From the NCBI GenBank assembly GCA_947440735.1, contig CANESA010000002.1, forward strand, positions 1-19,892: a stretch of 19,892 nt of DNA. The letters run 5' to 3'. Position numbers and translations under genes: made by a program. This document shows positions 1-6,542 of this stretch, one piece after another. Every line of letters starts with the position of its first letter. The first letter of the stretch is position 1. Source of the DNA: Candidatus Nanopelagicaceae bacterium (GTDB lineage: Bacteria > Actinomycetota > Actinomycetes > Nanopelagicales > Nanopelagicaceae). A model generated the notes under the pieces. That model worked only from the letters and a program-made list of their open reading frames with translations. It was not told where the DNA came from and searched no databases.

Positions 1-394
1 CTGTAACGATGAGGAGATGATCATGGCCACGACCTGCACCGAAGGCAGCTTCTCCCCACGCCGCAGCGTTGGCATCATTTTCAATCACAACTGGCAAGCC
101 AAGGAGAGTAGTTAACTGCGCGTCAAGATCAACACCATTCCATCCTGCGATGTTCGGTGTTGCGAGCATTGTTTTGCGGTCGGATGAAACAAAACCGGCT
201 GCAGAAATTCCTACTGATTCAACAGAATATGAAGCCATCAATTCTCGCGCAACATCGGCGATGGTTTGAGTTAATGCAGTACCACCCTCACGAGGAGTGT
301 CACGGCGTGCATCGATGAGAATCTTTCCAGACTCGTCAACAACACCGCCGAGGACTTTGGTTCCACCGACATCAATACCAATTGTGTAGCTCAC
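1..394 (-). CDS. ROK-family glucokinase (N-terminal part, runs off the window)
   Basis: The reverse strand reads 131 codons of an open N-terminal region starting at a GTG at 394. Near the start is the ROK/actin-fold phosphate-binding motif IGIDVGGTK. Further on come the substrate-site motif ENDANAAAWGE and then FGAGRG, all typical of ROK glucokinases, which phosphorylate glucose in the cytoplasm with ATP or polyphosphate. The zinc-binding cysteine cluster of ROK proteins would lie beyond the window edge, so it cannot be checked. The start lies 8 bp after the stop of the SRPBCC gene on the same strand, so the two are probably cotranscribed; only a weak GAAGG Shine-Dalgarno-like stretch is visible. 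A ROK repressor is unlikely because the protein begins directly with the kinase fold and has no N-terminal helix-turn-helix. Sugar specificity is inferred from the family. Confidence 0.85.
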   Translation of the reverse strand, partial: MSYTIGIDVGGTKVLGGVVDESGKILIDARRDTPREGGTALTQTIADVARELMASYSVESVGISAAGFVSSDRKTMLATPNIAGWNGVDLDAQLTTLLGLPVVIENDANAAAWGEAAFGAGRGHDHLLIVT

Positions 395-402
395 TAGTGC
401 AA

Positions 403-837
403 TTAACCTTCGCAGTGCTCTTTAAGCTGAGCAAGTGCTTGATCAATTGTTGTCTTCTCCTGCTTTGTAATCATCATCTGAGGGATCGGCATTGATAGGC
501 CCACTGAAAGTTCATAGGTAACTTCAGTTTCATCACCAAGATTTTTGAGAATGTATGCCCCATCCATCTTGGTGAGCATATTTGCATCTTCAAGTTCAAA
601 CTCGAGGCGATCAGGTGCACCATCCCAAATATAGGAAAGGCTTACTTCATCTTTGACGGCGCCGGCGGCGATGGTCAGGGTCGCGCCAGTCACGCGTCCA
701 ACTTCATCGCGCTCAGTAACCTTGACTTTTGTTATGGAATCCGACCATTCGGGGTACTTCTCCAGATCGAAAATGACCTCACTCACCTGACTCATAGGTG
801 CTTCAATAACAATTGTTGATCTGCTCATATCGCTCAT
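403..837 (-). CDS. SRPBCC (START-like) family protein
   Basis: This 144-residue cytoplasmic protein matches the polyketide-cyclase/START-like fold of small actinobacterial SRPBCC proteins. It starts with a beta strand (STIVIEAP), then a helix and the segment VIFDLEKYPEWSDSITKVKV, which is the classic SRPBCC opening, and ends in a long C-terminal helix. The fold makes a hydrophobic pocket for a lipid or other small ligand; the ligand here is unknown. It is divergent from fadD, as I recall for M. tuberculosis Rv2185c near fadD15 (Rv2187), which hints at a lipid-related role. The ATG at 837 fits a -10 box 6 nt upstream; a second ATG three codons in is the only nearby alternative. No signal peptide or membrane segment is visible. 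Confidence 0.8.
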   Translation of the reverse strand: MSDMSRSTIVIEAPMSQVSEVIFDLEKYPEWSDSITKVKVTERDEVGRVTGATLTIAAGAVKDEVSLSYIWDGAPDRLEFELEDANMLTKMDGAYILKNLGDETEVTYELSVGLSMPIPQMMITKQEKTTIDQALAQLKEHCEG

Positions 838-849
838 GGCCCAAGGTTA
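838..849 (-). promoter_or_regulatory. Leaderless promoter (-10) of the SRPBCC-glucokinase unit
   Basis: On the reverse strand TAACCT (849-844) stands 6 nt before the ATG at 837, so transcription probably begins at or next to the start codon. No convincing -35 hexamer is visible. The position where one would sit is inside the CCCCGA inverted repeat at 850-871. Confidence 0.5.
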
Positions 850-871
850 CCCCGAGAAATCTCTTTCGGGG
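850..871. repeat. Inverted repeat CCCCGA-N10-TCGGGG between divergent promoters
   Basis: Left arm CCCCGA is at 850-855 and right arm TCGGGG at 866-871, with a further G-T and A-T pair possible inside. It lies directly upstream of the SRPBCC -10 box. Another CCCCGA in direct orientation occurs at 892-897, just before the fadD -10 box. It is a candidate operator for one or both promoters. A T-run at 879-884 follows at a distance, but no gene reads into it, so a terminator role is unlikely. Confidence 0.4.
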
Positions 872-897
872 ATCTCCCTTTTTTGTGATTCCCCCGA

Positions 898-909
898 TAG
901 CGTTTGCCC
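898..909 (+). promoter_or_regulatory. Leaderless promoter (-10) of fadD
   Basis: TAGCGT at 898-903 is followed by 6 nt and the ATG at 910. This spacing matches the other leaderless starts in the window and supports ATG 910 over the in-frame TTG at 904. No clear -35 box is present. Confidence 0.5.
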
Positions 910-2703
910 ATGACCGAATATTCCGTTAAGCCTCTCGTCCCTGCAGCCACTGAGGGAAACCTCACCGAACTCATTGCACACCGCGCATGGTTTGAACCAG
1001 AGCGCATCATCATGTCACGTCCTCTCGGCGACGGATGGCAGCCGGTTACAGCCAAAGAAGCTGAAGCAGAGGTGCGAGCAACCGCCAAAGGATTAGTAGC
1101 AGCAGGTATCAATATCGGAGACCGTGTCGCGATCATGGCACGCACCCGATATGAGTGGACAATTTTGGATTTTGCAATCTGGTTTGCGGGTGGATGTGTT
1201 GTTCCAATTTACGAAACATCATCTGCAGAACAAGTTGATTGGATTCTGAGTGATTCAGGGGCTGTCGGACTAATCGTTGAGACTCCAACACATCGTGAAT
1301 TGGCTCAGAGCGTGCTGCCTTCACATACAAAGCATGTCTGGACAATGACCGATGATGTGCTCTCGGTACTGGCGCGCGCTGGCGCACAGATCAGCGATGA
1401 TGAAATCGATCGTCGTCGAAACTCATTAAGTCCAGATACTTTGGCAACTTTGATCTACACATCTGGAACAACTGGAAAGCCAAAGGGTGTCTCGCTTACT
1501 CATGGAAACTTCCTCTCTGAGTGCGGCAATGTTGTGCAGGGAGCCTCCGACCTATTCTTAAAACCAGGTGGATCAACGCTCCTCTTTCTTCCAGTGGCGC
1601 ACGTTTTTGGTCGCATGGTTCAGATCGGTGCAATTACTGCGGGCCTACATCTGGCACATTGCAGTGATCCAGTCGGTCGCCTCTTGCCTGACCTTCAATC
1701 ATTTAAACCAACATTCGTTCTTGCCGTTCCTCGCATCTTCGAAAAGGTCTACAACGGTGCTGAAGCTAAGGCAGAGGCTGCTGGCAAGGGAAAGATCTTT
1801 AGAAAAGCTGCTGCAATTGCTATTGAGTACAGCGAGAACTTGGATGCTAAGAAATTTAATCCATTGCTGACCATTAAGCATGGTCTCTTTGACAAGCTTG
1901 TCTATTCAAAAATTCGTGCGACTTTGGGTGGAGCAGTTGAAGCGGCGATTTCAGGTGGTGCTCCACTTGGTGCACGTCTTGGACACTTCTTCCGTGGAGC
2001 TGGTGTCACAATCTATGAGGGTTACGGTTTAACTGAAACCACTGCTGGAGCAACTCTGAATCTCACTGGCAATATCCACGTCGGTTCAGTGGGGCGTCCG
2101 ATTCCGGGAACAACAATTAAGATCGCAGAAGATGGAGAGGTCCTCATTAAGGGACCAATCGTGATGCGCGGATATTGGCAGAACGATCAAGCAAATAGCG
2201 AAGTATTTGAAGGTGACCGTTGGTTTAGATCTGGTGACCTTGGTCGACTCGATGAGAACGGCTTCCTTTACATTGTTGGTCGCAAGAAAGAATTGATCGT
2301 AACCGCAGGTGGTAAGAACGTTGCACCTGCCGTCCTTGAAGATCGCCTTCGTTCACATCCTTTGGTAAGCCAATGCATGGTCGTCGGAGATAACAAACCA
2401 TTTATTGCTGCTCTTGTCACAATTGATCCTGACATGGTCAAGGGTTGGATTGCAGCCAACAAAAAAGATGGTGCAACTATTGAGACCTTGCGCAATGATC
2501 CAGATCTTCTCGCTGTCATTCAGACCGCCGTAGATGAGGCGAATAAAGCGGTAAGTAAGGCTGAATCAATTCGTAAGTTCTCAATCTTGGCTGAAGACTT
2601 CACCATCGCAGGGGGCCAGCTCACTGCAAAGCTCTCAGTAAAGCGCCATGTTGTTGCTCAACAATACGCCGCAGAGATCGACGCCCTCTACACCAAAGAT
2701 TAA
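910..2703 (+). CDS. fadD: Long-chain fatty-acid--CoA ligase (AMP-dependent synthetase, FadD15-like)
   Basis: A 597-residue acyl-CoA synthetase of the ANL superfamily. It activates fatty acids in two steps: formation of acyl-AMP with ATP, then transfer to CoA. The P-loop-like A3 motif LIYTSGTTGKPKGV is near residues 181-195 and the A5 motif YEGYGLTET near 368-376. The A7-A8 region GDLGRLDENGFLYIVGRKKEL, with the hinge and the following TAGGKNVAP, is near 445-470. The catalytic lysine of the C-terminal domain is probably in QLTAKLSVKR near the end. Length and motifs fit the FadD15-type long-chain ligases of Actinobacteria. It supplies substrates for the fadAB operon at 9.4-12.7 kb. A histidine kinase gene follows after 15 bp on the same strand, so the three genes up to 3884 probably form one transcript. 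Chain-length preference cannot be read from the sequence. Confidence 0.9.
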   Translation: MTEYSVKPLVPAATEGNLTELIAHRAWFEPERIIMSRPLGDGWQPVTAKEAEAEVRATAKGLVAAGINIGDRVAIMARTRYEWTILDFAIWFAGGCVVPIYETSSAEQVDWILSDSGAVGLIVETPTHRELAQSVLPSHTKHVWTMTDDVLSVLARAGAQISDDEIDRRRNSLSPDTLATLIYTSGTTGKPKGVSLTHGNFLSECGNVVQGASDLFLKPGGSTLLFLPVAHVFGRMVQIGAITAGLHLAHCSDPVGRLLPDLQSFKPTFVLAVPRIFEKVYNGAEAKAEAAGKGKIFRKAAAIAIEYSENLDAKKFNPLLTIKHGLFDKLVYSKIRATLGGAVEAAISGGAPLGARLGHFFRGAGVTIYEGYGLTETTAGATLNLTGNIHVGSVGRPIPGTTIKIAEDGEVLIKGPIVMRGYWQNDQANSEVFEGDRWFRSGDLGRLDENGFLYIVGRKKELIVTAGGKNVAPAVLEDRLRSHPLVSQCMVVGDNKPFIAALVTIDPDMVKGWIAANKKDGATIETLRNDPDLLAVIQTAVDEANKAVSKAESIRKFSILAEDFTIAGGQLTAKLSVKRHVVAQQYAAEIDALYTKD

Positions 2704-2718
2704 AGGGCGATCCCTCAC

Positions 2719-3276
2719 ATGGCGCAATCCCCCAGAGTCGAGATTGCCCAAGAAATTCACGACGGTATCGCGCAAGATCTTGTTGCACTGGGTTATGAAC
2801 TAGATCTTATCCTCGCTGCACCGCTAACGCCGGCGCTGATTCGTAATGACGTTCGCACCATTCGCTTCAGAGTTTCTGAGTTGATAGAAAAGGTGCGGGG
2901 CGAGATCCATAACCTTAGATCTCATGCTGAGTTTGACTCTTCGTTACGTGAGATTGTCCGCTCAATCTCCCCCAGCATCGTTATCTCAATTGAGGAGATT
3001 GAATTAACTGATACTGATTGCGACCTGCTCCTGAGAGTGATCCCTGAGCTACTGCGTAATGCCCATCTCCATTCTGGGGCTAGCCAGATTCACCTTCAAC
3101 TTTTGTCAGGTGAAGATGGAGTCATGGTGAAGGTCTCTGATGACGGCCACGGCGGGGCTATGGCTGCTCCCGGGCGTTATGGACTCTTGGGATGCATTGA
3201 GCGAGTAGAAAATCACGGTGCCTCCATTGAAATAGATTCCCGAAAGGACGGAACCACCATCACGATCACTCTGTGA
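2719..3276 (+). CDS. Short sensorless histidine kinase (HisKA_3 / NarL-type partner)
   Basis: A 185-residue soluble protein with only the core of a HisKA_3-type kinase. The dimerisation/phosphoacceptor helix begins at once with EIAQEIHDGIAQDL, H14 being the likely phosphorylated histidine. The ATPase domain shows an N-box variant (PELLRNAHLHSGAS, N114), the G1 box SDDGHGG (D141/D142) and a G2-type GRYGLLGCIERVENHGA near 152-168. No membrane segment, PAS, GAF or other sensing domain is present, whereas most family members carry one. It follows fadD by 15 bp and its TGA stop overlaps the GTG start of the response regulator (GTGA), the usual sign of a cognate, translationally coupled pair. The signal is unknown; it may be sensed through a partner protein or cytoplasmic metabolite. 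A purely regulatory ATPase role is possible, but the intact histidine argues for a kinase. Confidence 0.8.
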   Translation: MAQSPRVEIAQEIHDGIAQDLVALGYELDLILAAPLTPALIRNDVRTIRFRVSELIEKVRGEIHNLRSHAEFDSSLREIVRSISPSIVISIEEIELTDTDCDLLLRVIPELLRNAHLHSGASQIHLQLLSGEDGVMVKVSDDGHGGAMAAPGRYGLLGCIERVENHGASIEIDSRKDGTTITITL

Positions 3277-3884
3277 GTACGTCGGTTCTCATTATTGATG
3301 ATCATCCACTCGTTCGTGATGGAGTAAAAAAATCGCTCACTGCTGCGGGATTTAATTGTGTAGCCGAAGCTAGTTCGCTCAAAGAGGCGATCGCGATGAC
3401 TGCACTTCATAATCCTGATGTTATTACCGTTGATCTCAATCTTCCTGATGGAAGTGGTCTCGAAATCATAAGTTGGGCAAGGAAAAATTCCCCAACAATT
3501 GCAATCATTGTTCTGAGTCTTGAAGATAATCTAGATCTCGTCTCTGCGGCTTCTCAGTCCGGGGCACAAGCATTTATTTCTAAATCACAGAGCGCCGACC
3601 ATCTGATCTCTGCTATCAAATCAGTACTCGCCCAACCACGAGTGTTCATCAGCAGCCACACCATTGCTCTCTTGGGGCGTGAGAAGGTTCAAGGATTGCT
3701 CTCTCCACGAGAGCGAATGGTTTTAACTCATCTCAATGGTGAATTAAGCGTTGCCGATATTGCGAAAAAGATGTTCATCTCTCACGCCACAGTGAAAAGT
3801 CATTGTGCGACTATTTATAGAAAGCTAGATACTCATTCGCGCAGAGGCGCTGTAGCGAGGGCAAAAACTATGGGATTACTTTAA
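3273..3884 (+). CDS. LuxR/NarL-family response regulator
   Basis: A 203-residue two-domain regulator. The receiver domain (about 1-120) has the acidic pair D9/D10, the phosphoacceptor D54 in VDLNLPDGSG, the switch S82 and K104 in FISKS. The C-terminal LuxR-type helix-turn-helix (about 138-200) reads LLSPRERMVLTHL, then SVADIAKKMFISHATVKSH with a recognition helix typical of the NarL/FixJ group. It starts at a GTG overlapping the kinase stop by 4 bp. It presumably binds DNA as a dimer once phosphorylated by the upstream kinase; target genes are unknown, though palindromes in nearby promoters are candidates. Its 3' end overlaps the convergent glycosyltransferase gene by 17 bp. Confidence 0.9.
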   Translation: MSTSVLIIDDHPLVRDGVKKSLTAAGFNCVAEASSLKEAIAMTALHNPDVITVDLNLPDGSGLEIISWARKNSPTIAIIVLSLEDNLDLVSAASQSGAQAFISKSQSADHLISAIKSVLAQPRVFISSHTIALLGREKVQGLLSPRERMVLTHLNGELSVADIAKKMFISHATVKSHCATIYRKLDTHSRRGAVARAKTMGLL

Positions 3885-5031
3885 GTAGCTTCGCAAAACG
3901 TGATGACCAGATTTCCCAACGCCACTCCTGAATAATCCATTGACGACCGCGAATACCCATCGCCTTTGATCGCTCAGGATCTAAGAGAAGTTCAACAACG
4001 GCGGCGGCAACATCTGTCTTACTAGTTCCATCGATGGCCAATCCAGTCTCTCCCTCAAGAACGGCATCTGGTGCTCCCCCAGAATTTCCAGCGATGACCG
4101 GTAGTCCACATGCACTTGCTTCAAGGTAAACAATTCCTAGCCCCTCAACTTCTAAGCCGGCCAATCGTGATCGAGATGGCATCACAAAGAGATCGCCTAC
4201 ACATATGTATTGTGGTAATTCTGCATATTGAATACGTCCAATAAAAGTAACTCTCTCTTGGAGACCAAGTGCATTGACGCGATTTTCCAAGTAGCTGCGA
4301 TATGGGCCTTCGCCAATCATCAAAATGTGTGCCTCTGGAACTTCTTTGATGATCGCAGGCATCGCCTCAATCAAAACATCCTGTCCTTTGCGATGTACAA
4401 GCCGACCCACGCTCACAATGACCTTCTTGTGAGTGAGCCCCAACTCTCCGCGTAATTGGTGGGCATCAACTGGTGAAAAGTGATCGGTATCAATTCCGGG
4501 TGCAATCTTGATCATAGATTGCACCGCATCTTTTGTTACAGACTTTGCAATTGCACTCCGCGTGAATTCACCAAGATATGTCAGATGGTTCACATGGCGA
4601 GAGATACCTTTCATCGCCAGAGTAAATGGCCAGACCTTCGACCACCACACTTCATGTCCGTGAGTGAGTGCAACTATGTGCTGTACCCCAGACCTGCGCA
4701 GACTCTTAGATAAGAGCGCCAGTGGAGCTGCAGCGCCGAAAAAGACTGTGGAGATATTTTGCTCTCGTACGATCGCCTTCACGCAATAAGCAACCCCTGG
4801 TGTCGGAAGTAGAATTTTCGCTTTATCGCGTACAACTTCTACGCCGAAATCCTCGAGCCATCGTCGATCGTATTCTTCGGTATTGTCTTGAGCACTTGTA
4901 TAAACAATCACATGGGATCGAGGAAGTCTCTCAATAAGTCCGATAACAAAAGTTTCGATCCCTCCTGCTCGGGGGCCGAAGTCATTGGTGATGCAGAGAA
5001 TGCGCGAATCGCTACGTGAAACTTCTCCCAT
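3868..5031 (-). CDS. GT4-family glycosyltransferase, PimB-like (probable GDP-mannose-dependent mannosyltransferase)
   Basis: A 387-residue GT-B enzyme of family 4. The N-terminal domain starts ILCITNDFGPRAGGIETFV, the acceptor-side glycine loop seen in PimB-type enzymes, with THGHE at 123-127. The C-terminal donor domain has SVGRLVHRKGQD, with R210 and K215 as phosphate-binding residues. It also has the EX7E motif with E296 and E304 (EGLGIVYLE). Its place next to a FadD15-like ligase, as I recall for M. tuberculosis Rv2187-Rv2188c, suggests the phosphatidylinositol monomannoside mannosyltransferase role, acting at the cytoplasmic face of the membrane. The acceptor is inference. I chose ATG 5031 because a TAGCCT -10 box lies 7 nt upstream and homology to family N-termini begins just after; an in-frame GTG at 5073 would add 14 residues. 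A sugar or glycolipid transferase of another specificity remains possible. Confidence 0.8.
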   Translation of the reverse strand: MGEVSRSDSRILCITNDFGPRAGGIETFVIGLIERLPRSHVIVYTSAQDNTEEYDRRWLEDFGVEVVRDKAKILLPTPGVAYCVKAIVREQNISTVFFGAAAPLALLSKSLRRSGVQHIVALTHGHEVWWSKVWPFTLAMKGISRHVNHLTYLGEFTRSAIAKSVTKDAVQSMIKIAPGIDTDHFSPVDAHQLRGELGLTHKKVIVSVGRLVHRKGQDVLIEAMPAIIKEVPEAHILMIGEGPYRSYLENRVNALGLQERVTFIGRIQYAELPQYICVGDLFVMPSRSRLAGLEVEGLGIVYLEASACGLPVIAGNSGGAPDAVLEGETGLAIDGTSKTDVAAAVVELLLDPERSKAMGIRGRQWIIQEWRWEIWSSRFAKLLKVIP

Positions 5032-5068
5032 GTAGCCAAGGCTAACCCGCCTCGCTGATCTGCCCCAA
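5032..5068 (-). promoter_or_regulatory. Leaderless promoter of the PimB-like glycosyltransferase
   Basis: Reverse strand: -35 TTGGGG (5068-5063), an 18-bp spacer, -10 TAGCCT (5044-5039), then 7 nt to ATG 5031. One of only three promoters here with a recognisable -35 hexamer. A GTG-started longer protein would place this promoter inside the coding region. Confidence 0.5.
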
Positions 5069-5079
5069 CTCACCGTGAG
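5069..5079. repeat. Perfect palindrome CTCAC-C-GTGAG in divergent intergenic region
   Basis: Five-base arms around a single C, centred at 5074, near the middle of the 77-bp gap between the glycosyltransferase start (5031) and the reductase-like start (5109). It abuts the -35 box of the former and occupies the -35 position of the latter. It could be an operator for both genes, though an 11-bp palindrome can arise by chance. Confidence 0.35.
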
Positions 5080-5095
5080 CCTGATCCAGAAACGC

Positions 5096-5108
5096 TAATC
5101 TTGCCCCC
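5096..5108 (+). promoter_or_regulatory. Leaderless promoter (-10) of the RibD-C-like gene
   Basis: TAATCT at 5096-5101, 7 nt, then the ATG at 5109. No Shine-Dalgarno sequence is present in the C-rich stretch before the ATG. No good -35 box is visible; that position is taken by the CTCAC palindrome. Confidence 0.5.
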
Positions 5109-5624
5109 ATGAGCGCCTCTGAAGGAACCGGCCAAGTTGTAGCAACCCTTGTTGTCGGAAGTGATGGCAGCACGGCAAAAGATGGATCCTCGCGCGGGGT
5201 CACATCAACTCTGGATCGCGCACGTTTTCTGGAGCGCCGTCGCCGCGTTGATGCGATTTTAATCGGTGGAAATACAGCACGCAGTGAGCCTTATCGAAAA
5301 ACTCCAGTTCCAGTTGTCGTCATCTCATCATCGATGATTAACGCCTTGGCAGATAATCGCCAGGCCTACTGGTGGAATGCATCTCCTTCAGAAGCCCTGG
5401 AACGAGCTCGTCGCCTCTTTGGCCCATCGATCTTGGTCGAGGCAGGTCCCTCGATTGTTAACGAACTCATTTCTTCCGGAGAAGTTGATCGTCTCGAACT
5501 CAGCGTTACGCAGGTTTCAGGCGGTGAAGATCGCATCAATATTCAAGAGATGCTTTCACACTTTGACCATGTAGAAAATGTGACCGAGGGCGAAACTACT
5601 TTTTACACCGCAACTCGCAACTAG
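5109..5624 (+). CDS. Short RibD C-terminal / dihydrofolate reductase-like protein
   Basis: A 171-residue protein with the pattern of the RibD_C (bacterial bifunctional deaminase-reductase C-terminal) fold. The first strand ATLVVGSDGSTA resembles the family's substrate-side opening, VDAILIGGNTARSEPY (48-62) matches the NADPH-binding loop, and SILVEAGPSIVNELI (107-121) the second nucleotide-binding glycine stretch followed by a helix. Family members reduce pyrimidine or pterin rings with NADPH. This copy is shorter than the roughly 220-240 residues usual for the reductase, the middle region between residues 80 and 100 being reduced, and has no deaminase domain. A true riboflavin-pathway role is therefore doubtful, and no other rib gene is nearby. 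It stands alone, convergent with the EamA transporter with only 2 bp between their stop codons. Confidence 0.7.
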   Translation: MSASEGTGQVVATLVVGSDGSTAKDGSSRGVTSTLDRARFLERRRRVDAILIGGNTARSEPYRKTPVPVVVISSSMINALADNRQAYWWNASPSEALERARRLFGPSILVEAGPSIVNELISSGEVDRLELSVTQVSGGEDRINIQEMLSHFDHVENVTEGETTFYTATRN

Positions 5625-5626
5625 TT

Positions 5627-6472
5627 TTATTGGAATGCGGCGATAAGAGCTACGCCAAGAACAGCGCTAATAATTCCTGCATATTGAACTTTGTGTAAGC
5701 GTTCGTGGAGATATTTAAATGCCAAGAGCGCAGTCATAATTGGATAGAGCGCACCAAGGACATTTGCAAGGGAAACCAGCCCTTTTGTTGTTGCAACACC
5801 TAGTATTAAATTTGCACTGAAATCTGCAACTCCAATAAAAATCAACAATGGCAAATGTGCTTTACCCATACCGCCGGTACCACGAAGGCGAATCAAAATC
5901 GCCACGCTTACTATGAAGGTGGCAGCGCGCATTGAAACCATTGTCATCAGCGCACTCGATTGAGAACCTTCGGCCATAAATGCTAGACACGTACCAAAGC
6001 CAAGTGCTGCACCGAGTGCTAGTACAACGGGTTTGAGAGGTAACCCTTGTGACACTTCCGGTCCGCTTGCCAAAAATGCACCGAGCAGGGCAAAGGCAAC
6101 TCCGATGGTGACTAGGGTGTTAAATCGTTCATCAAGAAAGAAGATTGCGTAGAGAAGTGGGACGAGTGCACTCATGGCACTTATTGGTGAGACAACTCCC
6201 ATACGTCCTGTTGCAAGTGCGCGATAGAGACAAATCAAACCTATATATCCGCAGAAGCCAGCTGCGATTCCAGGAATCAGGTAGCCCTCGCTACCCAAAG
6301 CTTGGGCATCCCACGCTCCAGATGCTGTTGCAAGGATGATGCCAAAAATGAGTCCAATGATCTGAGTAATAGAAAGCACCGCTGTTGGCGGAAATTTCTT
6401 ACTCAAATTTCCTGCGTGATAATCAGCAGCGCCCCAGAGTCCACTGGAGAAAAGTGCAAGTAAGGCAGCCAT
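5627..6472 (-). CDS. EamA/DMT-superfamily transporter
   Basis: A 281-residue very hydrophobic integral membrane protein with about ten membrane segments in two five-helix halves, the layout of the drug/metabolite transporter superfamily. The first half opens with ALLALFSSGLWGAADYHAG and includes a glycine-rich YRALATGRMGVVSPISAMSA segment. The second has RAATFIVSVA and ends with ALYPIMTALLAFKYLHERLHKVQYAG, a characteristic EamA C-terminal signature with a charged YLHE turn. Substrates in this family range from amino acids and nucleotide sugars to metabolites, so none can be assigned. The ATG at 6472 fits a -10 box 7 nt upstream. It is monocistronic and divergent from the DUF3000 gene. Confidence 0.85.
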   Translation of the reverse strand: MAALLALFSSGLWGAADYHAGNLSKKFPPTAVLSITQIIGLIFGIILATASGAWDAQALGSEGYLIPGIAAGFCGYIGLICLYRALATGRMGVVSPISAMSALVPLLYAIFFLDERFNTLVTIGVAFALLGAFLASGPEVSQGLPLKPVVLALGAALGFGTCLAFMAEGSQSSALMTMVSMRAATFIVSVAILIRLRGTGGMGKAHLPLLIFIGVADFSANLILGVATTKGLVSLANVLGALYPIMTALLAFKYLHERLHKVQYAGIISAVLGVALIAAFQ

Positions 6473-6485
6473 GCAGCAGAAGATA
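6473..6485 (-). promoter_or_regulatory. Leaderless promoter (-10) of the EamA transporter
   Basis: Reverse strand TATCTT (6485-6480) with 7 nt to the ATG at 6472. No -35 hexamer is recognisable at 16-19 bp upstream. Confidence 0.5.
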
Positions 6486-6508
6486 GCGCAGAAGCGGTCC
6501 CGCCTCCC

Positions 6509-6524
6509 GCATGCAAGCGCATGC
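6509..6524. repeat. Two GCATGC palindromes spaced one helical turn apart
   Basis: GCATGC occurs at 6509-6514 and 6519-6524, 10 bp start to start, separated by AAGC. The pair overlaps the -35 position and spacer of the DUF3000 promoter and sits upstream of the transporter promoter. Same-face spacing suggests a possible binding site for a dimeric or cooperative regulator. Confidence 0.35.
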
Positions 6525-6530
6525 TCAATT

Positions 6531-6542
6531 TAGAATAAAGCA
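6531..6542 (+). promoter_or_regulatory. Leaderless promoter (-10) of the DUF3000-RNase D unit
   Basis: TAGAAT at 6531-6536 followed by 6 nt and the ATG at 6543. There is no Shine-Dalgarno sequence. The usual -35 position coincides with the first GCATGC. Confidence 0.55.

Noticed and set aside
850..884. Intrinsic terminator (GC hairpin then T-run)
   Set aside because: The T-run starts 7 bp after the stem and no forward-strand gene reads into it; an operator between divergent promoters fits better.
904..909. TTG at 904 as the fadD start
   Set aside because: It would add only two residues; ATG 910 is preferred and lies exactly 6 nt after the TAGCGT box.
834..1145. 103-codon reverse-strand frame overlapping the fadD start
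   Set aside because: It covers the promoter region and the start of fadD, and its translation has no recognisable domain.
5032..5073. GTG at 5073 as the glycosyltransferase start
   Set aside because: The extra 14 residues do not resemble family N-termini and the region holds a promoter in the right place for ATG 5031.
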